Source of the DNA: Pseudomonas sp.
Lineage (GTDB): Bacteria > Pseudomonadota > Gammaproteobacteria > Pseudomonadales > Pseudomonadaceae
Direction: 5' to 3'
NCBI RefSeq assembly: GCF_030147005.1
Contig: NZ_JASLAW010000084.1
Coordinates: 1-18,494 of the forward strand
DNA: 18,494 nucleotides
A model generated the notes under the pieces. That model was not told the origin of the DNA. It did no database searches and worked only from the letters and a program-made list of their open reading frames with translations. Within the stretch, counting starts at the first letter, position 1. Every line of letters starts with the position of its first letter. Of this stretch, positions 15,514 to 18,494 are shown piece after piece. Both the position numbers and the translations under genes were made by a program.

Positions 15514-17049
15514 TCAGGTCGGTGCGCGAGGCGGAAAAATCCGCGTGGGCATCCAGAAAATCAGCAGGATCAACGCCAACGCGACACCGGCCATGACGAC
15601 ATACAGATCCGAAGAGGTGAGCACCACGACTTGCTCGTGCAGGCGGTGCGCCAGGCCCGGCGTGTCGCCGTCGGCCAGGGGCGAATTGCCCAGGCGGTCC
15701 ACCAGCATGGTCGAGTGGAAATGCCCGCGCTGGGTGGTCAGCGTATCCAGCACGGCGGTGGCGATGACGGCGGACAGGCCCTTGACGGTGTTGAACCACG
15801 CCGAGGCAAACGGCCCTTCGATGGGTTGAATACTGCCGGTGGAGAGCATCAGCAACGGCAGAACGGCCATCGGCTGACCGAAAATCTGCAGCAGGTACCA
15901 GCCATAAAAATCATCGCGGATCCACGCTGAGGTCAGGTGCGAACTGCCGATGCAGCACAGCACCAGCATGCTCAGGCCGATGCCCAGCACCCAGCGGCAA
16001 TCGACCCAACGCACGTTGCACAGTGCCGCCACCAGCGGCAGCGCGATCAACTGCGGCAGCGCCATCAGCAGCATCACCGGCGCGGTTTGCAGCGGCCGGT
16101 AACCCTGGACCTGGGCGAGAAAACTCGACGGGATGATGATCACCGAGGTCAACACCATCAACACGCCGGCCAGCACGATCAACGCGAACGACAGGTTGCG
16201 CAGGCCGAGCATCTGCAACTTGAAGAACGGCACTGGTTGCGACCATTCATTGAGCATGAACAACACCAGCAGCAACGCACCGCCACTGAGCAGGAAGGTG
16301 ATCAGGCCCGACTCGAACCAGTCCAGGCGATTGCCTTGCAACAGGCCGATCACCAGCATGCAGATCGCCGGAAAGCCCAACAGCAGGCCACGCCAGTTGA
16401 AGTGTTTGAAGCGCTCCAGGCGCAGCGGGTCCTGCGGCAAGCCGTAGGCCACGGCAGCCATCGCCAGCAGGCACGGCCCGACGATCTGCCAGAACGCCCA
16501 TCGCCAGCCGACGTATTCGGTCCACAGCGCCGCCAGCGGCGTGCCCAGGCTCGGGCCGAAGGTGGCCGTCAGGGCATAACCGGCCAACCCGTACAACTTG
16601 ACGTTGGCCGGCAGGAAACGCAGCGCCACGGTCATCAGCATCGGCGGCAATGCACCACCGGCCAGGCCTTGCACGGTGCGCAAAAGCAGCAGGCTTTCGT
16701 AGTTGGGTGCAAACGGGCACAGGATGCCGAGCAGGGTAAACAGGCCAATGGCGCACAAGGTGAAACGGCGCAACGACAGCGTCACCGCACACCACGGCGC
16801 GAACGCCATCGCGGCCACCGACGTGGCGGTGTAGGCCGCAACCAGCCAGGTGCCTTCGTCAAAACCGATGTACAGCGCACCACGGATATCGGCGAGGGCA
16901 ACCTTGGTGACCATCTCGTTGAGGCCCGATACCAGCACCGCCAGCAACACGCCGACCAGGCCGATGATGATGCGTGGGCCGAACACCGGTGGGCTGGGCG
17001 CAGTGGGTTGGGCTGCGGCCTCAAGGGCTGGGGCAGCGAGGGAAGTCAT
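15514..17049 (-). CDS. MFS exporter, DHA2 (EmrB/QacA) family
   Basis: The 511-aa protein is a 14-helix proton-coupled drug exporter. After a roughly 25-residue Ala/Pro-rich lead, the first helix begins at about IIIGLVGVLLAVLVSGLNEM. DIRGALYIGFDEGTWLVAAY is the usual DHA2 segment between helices 1 and 2, GLAGYALTATFGPSLGTPLA matches the antiporter motif C region, and VGWRWAFWQIVGPCLLAMAA follows it. The large late loop DTLTTQRGHFHSTMLVDRLG is typical of EmrB-like proteins that work with an EmrA adaptor. With the adaptor and channel genes next to it, it should export hydrophobic or aromatic compounds straight to the outside. No strong ribosome site precedes the ATG, so another nearby start cannot be excluded. 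Substrate unknown. Confidence 0.94.
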   Translation of the reverse strand: MTSLAAPALEAAAQPTAPSPPVFGPRIIIGLVGVLLAVLVSGLNEMVTKVALADIRGALYIGFDEGTWLVAAYTATSVAAMAFAPWCAVTLSLRRFTLCAIGLFTLLGILCPFAPNYESLLLLRTVQGLAGGALPPMLMTVALRFLPANVKLYGLAGYALTATFGPSLGTPLAALWTEYVGWRWAFWQIVGPCLLAMAAVAYGLPQDPLRLERFKHFNWRGLLLGFPAICMLVIGLLQGNRLDWFESGLITFLLSGGALLLVLFMLNEWSQPVPFFKLQMLGLRNLSFALIVLAGVLMVLTSVIIIPSSFLAQVQGYRPLQTAPVMLLMALPQLIALPLVAALCNVRWVDCRWVLGIGLSMLVLCCIGSSHLTSAWIRDDFYGWYLLQIFGQPMAVLPLLMLSTGSIQPIEGPFASAWFNTVKGLSAVIATAVLDTLTTQRGHFHSTMLVDRLGNSPLADGDTPGLAHRLHEQVVVLTSSDLYVVMAGVALALILLIFWMPTRIFPPRAPT

Positions 17050-17058
17050 GAACAGGTA

Positions 17059-17082
17059 GCTCGGAATAGGAAATACCCGAGC
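17059..17082 (-). promoter_or_regulatory. Inverted repeat in the leader of the EmrB operon
   Basis: GCTCGG (17059-17064) and CCGAGC (17077-17082) form a perfect 6-bp inverted repeat with a 12-nt spacer. It lies 10-33 nt before the pump start, downstream of a likely extended -10. It could be an operator for the LysR or another regulator, or an RNA hairpin limiting translation. Confidence 0.45.
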
Positions 17083-17093
17083 AGTTTAATCAG

Positions 17094-17102
17094 GCTATAG
17101 CA
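17094..17102 (-). promoter_or_regulatory. Possible extended -10 promoter of the EmrB operon
   Basis: The minus strand reads TGC-TATAGC (17102 to 17094), an extended -10-like element about 45 nt upstream of the MFS start codon. The -35 region is weak (CCGACA at 18-nt spacing), which suits an activator-dependent promoter downstream of a LysR gene. Confidence 0.4.
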
Positions 17103-17199
17103 TGACAAAAAGTTACTTGTCGGCAGCTTATAAGTGCGTCAAGCGCAATCCAGATGCGAGAGGACTTGCCCTCACATTTGACTGTGCACGGGTTGAGAC

Positions 17200-18120
17200 T
17201 CAGGTGGGCTGCGCTTCCAGCCATGTGGCGTGGCAACTCTCGCGCATGGTTTCGCGCAGCCATTTGTGCGCCGGGTCTTTGTCGAAGCGTGGGTGCCAGG
17301 ATTGGGCCAACACCAGCGTCGGCAATGAGATTGGCAGTGGGAAGGCGCGCAGTGGCAGGTTCAGGCGCCTGGCGCTCAACAGCGCCTCCTTGGGAACCGG
17401 CAGCAGCAGATCGGAATCGGGCAACATGAACATCGCACCATGAAAGCCGGGAGCGATCATTGCCACGCGGCGCTCCAGGCCCTGGGCATTCAATGCGGTA
17501 TCGATGGGCCCACGGGCGATGCCGCGTCGCGAGATGCTGATGTGGGAATAGCTGGCGAACCGTGCGGCGGTGATCTCTTCGTCGAACAGCGGGTGATCTT
17601 CCCGCGCCAGGCCGACGAACGTGGTCGAAAACAGGTTCTGCACCTTCACTTCCGGGCCGGAAGGCATGGTATTGCTTACCCGCAGGTCCAACCGCCCTTC
17701 GCGCAGCGCTTCGTCGTCGGTGTCGCCTTCGGGCACAAAACGCAATTCGCACAGCGGCGCCATGCGCTCCAGGGTGTCGAACAGTCGGCCGCCATACACG
17801 CCGATGAAAAAGTCATTGGCGCGCACGCTGAAGCGGCGGCGCAAGGTGCTCAAATCGACTTGGTCCGCCGAGCGAAACAACAACGCCGCCTGCTCCACCA
17901 CGTTACGCACCTGACCTTGCAGCTCAAGCGCCTTGGGCGTGGGCACCAGACCACGGCCGGCACGTACCAGGATCGGGTCACCGACCGCTTCGCGGATACG
18001 CGTGAGGGTGCGGCTCATGGCCGCCGGGCTCAGGTTCATCCGCCGCGCCGCGCCCACCACGCTGCCTTCATCCAGCAAAGCGTCGAGGGCGACCAGCAGG
18101 TTCATGTCCGGTAGTTGCAT
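17200..18120 (-). CDS. LysR-type transcriptional regulator (NahR/NodD-like group)
   Basis: The 306-aa regulator begins MQLPDMNLLVALDALLDEGS, followed by the helix-turn-helix VVGAARRMNLSPAAMSRTLT (about 21-40) and the segment GDPILVRAGRGLVPTPKALE (about 48-67). This pattern is shared with the NahR, NodD and PcaQ-like LysR subgroup, many of which sense aromatic effectors. A normal co-inducer-binding domain follows (about 85-300). The frame is open upstream to an ATG at 18201, but relatives begin at or near the DMNLL motif, so the ATG at 18120 is chosen; its ribosome site is poor. It precedes the EmrB operon by 150 nt on the same strand, not divergently as is common for LysR genes, so it may regulate that operon and could share transcription with it. 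Target and effector are inference. Confidence 0.92.
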   Translation of the reverse strand: MQLPDMNLLVALDALLDEGSVVGAARRMNLSPAAMSRTLTRIREAVGDPILVRAGRGLVPTPKALELQGQVRNVVEQAALLFRSADQVDLSTLRRRFSVRANDFFIGVYGGRLFDTLERMAPLCELRFVPEGDTDDEALREGRLDLRVSNTMPSGPEVKVQNLFSTTFVGLAREDHPLFDEEITAARFASYSHISISRRGIARGPIDTALNAQGLERRVAMIAPGFHGAMFMLPDSDLLLPVPKEALLSARRLNLPLRAFPLPISLPTLVLAQSWHPRFDKDPAHKWLRETMRESCHATWLEAQPT

Positions 18121-18159
18121 GCCAAGCACTCGTGGTCGATTGGGAGTGAACTGGGCGCA

Positions 18160-18168
18160 ATCGTAGCA
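18160..18168 (-). promoter_or_regulatory. Possible extended -10 of the LysR gene
   Basis: The minus strand reads TGC-TACGAT (18168 to 18160), about 40 nt upstream of the LysR ATG. No good -35 is visible. This is the best promoter-like element between the start codon and the REP cluster. Confidence 0.35.
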
Positions 18169-18228
18169 GGCTTTACGGTTCACATTTGGATCGCGAGGCA
18201 TCCGTCAGACATCTACAGGCTGACCCAC

Positions 18229-18366
18229 CGCCGCGGGAGCAAGCTCCCTCGCCACAGGGTTCGACGCTGCCCGTAGAGTTGAGTAGATAACTGTGCTCAT
18301 GGGGGCAAGACGCGCCCCACACTTGGTTTGTGAACGCACTCAAATGTGGGAGCGGGCTTGCCCTAA
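18229..18366. repeat. REP cluster upstream of the LysR gene
   Basis: A single REP of the GAGGGAGCTTGCTCCC class lies at about 18235-18255. A REPIN-like pair of another class follows: a degenerate minus-strand copy at about 18302-18324 (GTGTGGGGCGCGTCTTGCCC on the complement) facing TGTGGGAGCGGGCTTGCCCT at 18345-18364. The second member is also part of the right arm of the long inverted repeat. These sequences occupy most of the 374 nt between the LysR start and the window end, and no gene is seen there. Confidence 0.85.
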
Positions 18367-18486
18367 TGCCAGTCAGTTAAGACAGAACCGGTCACTGTGG
18401 CGAGGGAGCTTGCTCCCGCTGGACTGCGTAGCAGTCCCATTTTTGGGGCCGCTTCGCGCCCCAACGGGAGCAAGCTCCCTCGCCAC
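18342..18486. repeat. Right arm of 145-bp inverted repeat: half-REP plus REPIN
   Basis: This arm is the reverse complement of 1-145 with two differences (18353 and 18415). It comprises the half-REP at 18342-18366, a non-REP spacer at 18367-18396 beginning TGCCAGTCAGTTAAGACAGA, and a full REPIN at 18397-18486 with both internal 7-bp hairpins intact. It ends 8 nt before the window edge, where AGGTCGCA follows. Confidence 0.95.
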
Positions 18487-18494
18487 AGGTCGCA

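Noticed and set aside
14443..17100. Two plus-strand open frames (495 and 387 codons) opposite the EmrA and EmrB genes
   Set aside because: Antisense shadows with low-complexity Gln/His/Arg composition; the minus-strand products are unambiguous.
18121..18201. 27-residue N-terminal extension of the LysR gene
   Set aside because: LysR proteins of this group begin just before the DMNLL motif; the extension has an unrelated, charged and cysteine-containing composition.
1..18486. Terminal inverted repeats of a classical composite transposon
   Set aside because: No transposase, integrase or target-site duplication is visible, and the arms are built of REP sequences, which are widespread non-coding repeats in this genus; the enclosed genes have ordinary Pseudomonas composition.
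1..18494. CRISPR array, tRNA, rRNA or phage genes
   Set aside because: No regularly spaced direct repeats, no cloverleaf ending in CCA with the usual T-loop, and no phage-like proteins were seen on either strand.

Overview
The window looks like chromosome from the Pseudomonas fluorescens group. The evidence is high-GC coding DNA with strong third-position GC bias, REP/REPIN elements with cores typical of that group (GAGGGAGCTTGCTCCC, GAGCGAGCTTGCTCGC and GGGGGCTTGCCC types), and protein families laid out in the usual Pseudomonas way. No tRNA, rRNA, CRISPR array, insertion sequence or phage gene was seen. The species call is inference from these signals, because no search could be run.

Layout from left to right. 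(1) 1-145: a REPIN plus a half-REP, which is one arm of a 145-bp inverted repeat. (2) 164-1660 (-): a DUF945/YdgA-like envelope protein, followed by a second REPIN (1724-1823). (3) 1915-2547 (-): a small protein with two predicted membrane segments and no recognised family. (4) 2629-7682 (-): a five-gene operon in which every junction overlaps by 3-4 nt. In transcription order it encodes a MarR regulator, an AaeB/FUSC-type inner-membrane exporter, a DUF1656 membrane protein, an HlyD-type periplasmic adaptor and an outer-membrane factor lipoprotein. Its promoter is overlaid by two palindromes that look like MarR operators. (5) 8143-9723 (-): a GT-C (family 39/PMT-like) membrane glycosyltransferase. 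(6) 9902-12765 (+): a divergently transcribed, translationally coupled pair, made of a large secreted protein with helical (TPR-like) character and eight cysteines, and a secreted DUF3142 protein. (7) 12989-17049 (-): a second tripartite exporter with a DHA2/EmrB-type MFS pump, an EmrA-like adaptor and an outer-membrane factor. A NahR/NodD-type LysR regulator lies upstream on the same strand (17200-18120). (8) 18229-18486: a cluster of five REP sequences ending in the other arm of the 145-bp inverted repeat.

How the parts work together: most of the window encodes two complete but unrelated three-component export machines, each with its own local regulator. Both probably move small, amphipathic or aromatic toxicants out across both membranes. 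Their substrates cannot be read from sequence. Between them lies an envelope module (glycosyltransferase, cysteine-containing secreted protein, DUF3142 protein) of unknown function. The whole 18.2-kb block is bracketed by near-identical inverted repeats (143 of 145 positions by eye), which is the most unusual large-scale structure here. I did not find a clearly new defence or catalytic system. The best candidates for undescribed biology are the coupled secreted pair at 9902-12765 and the long inverted repeat.
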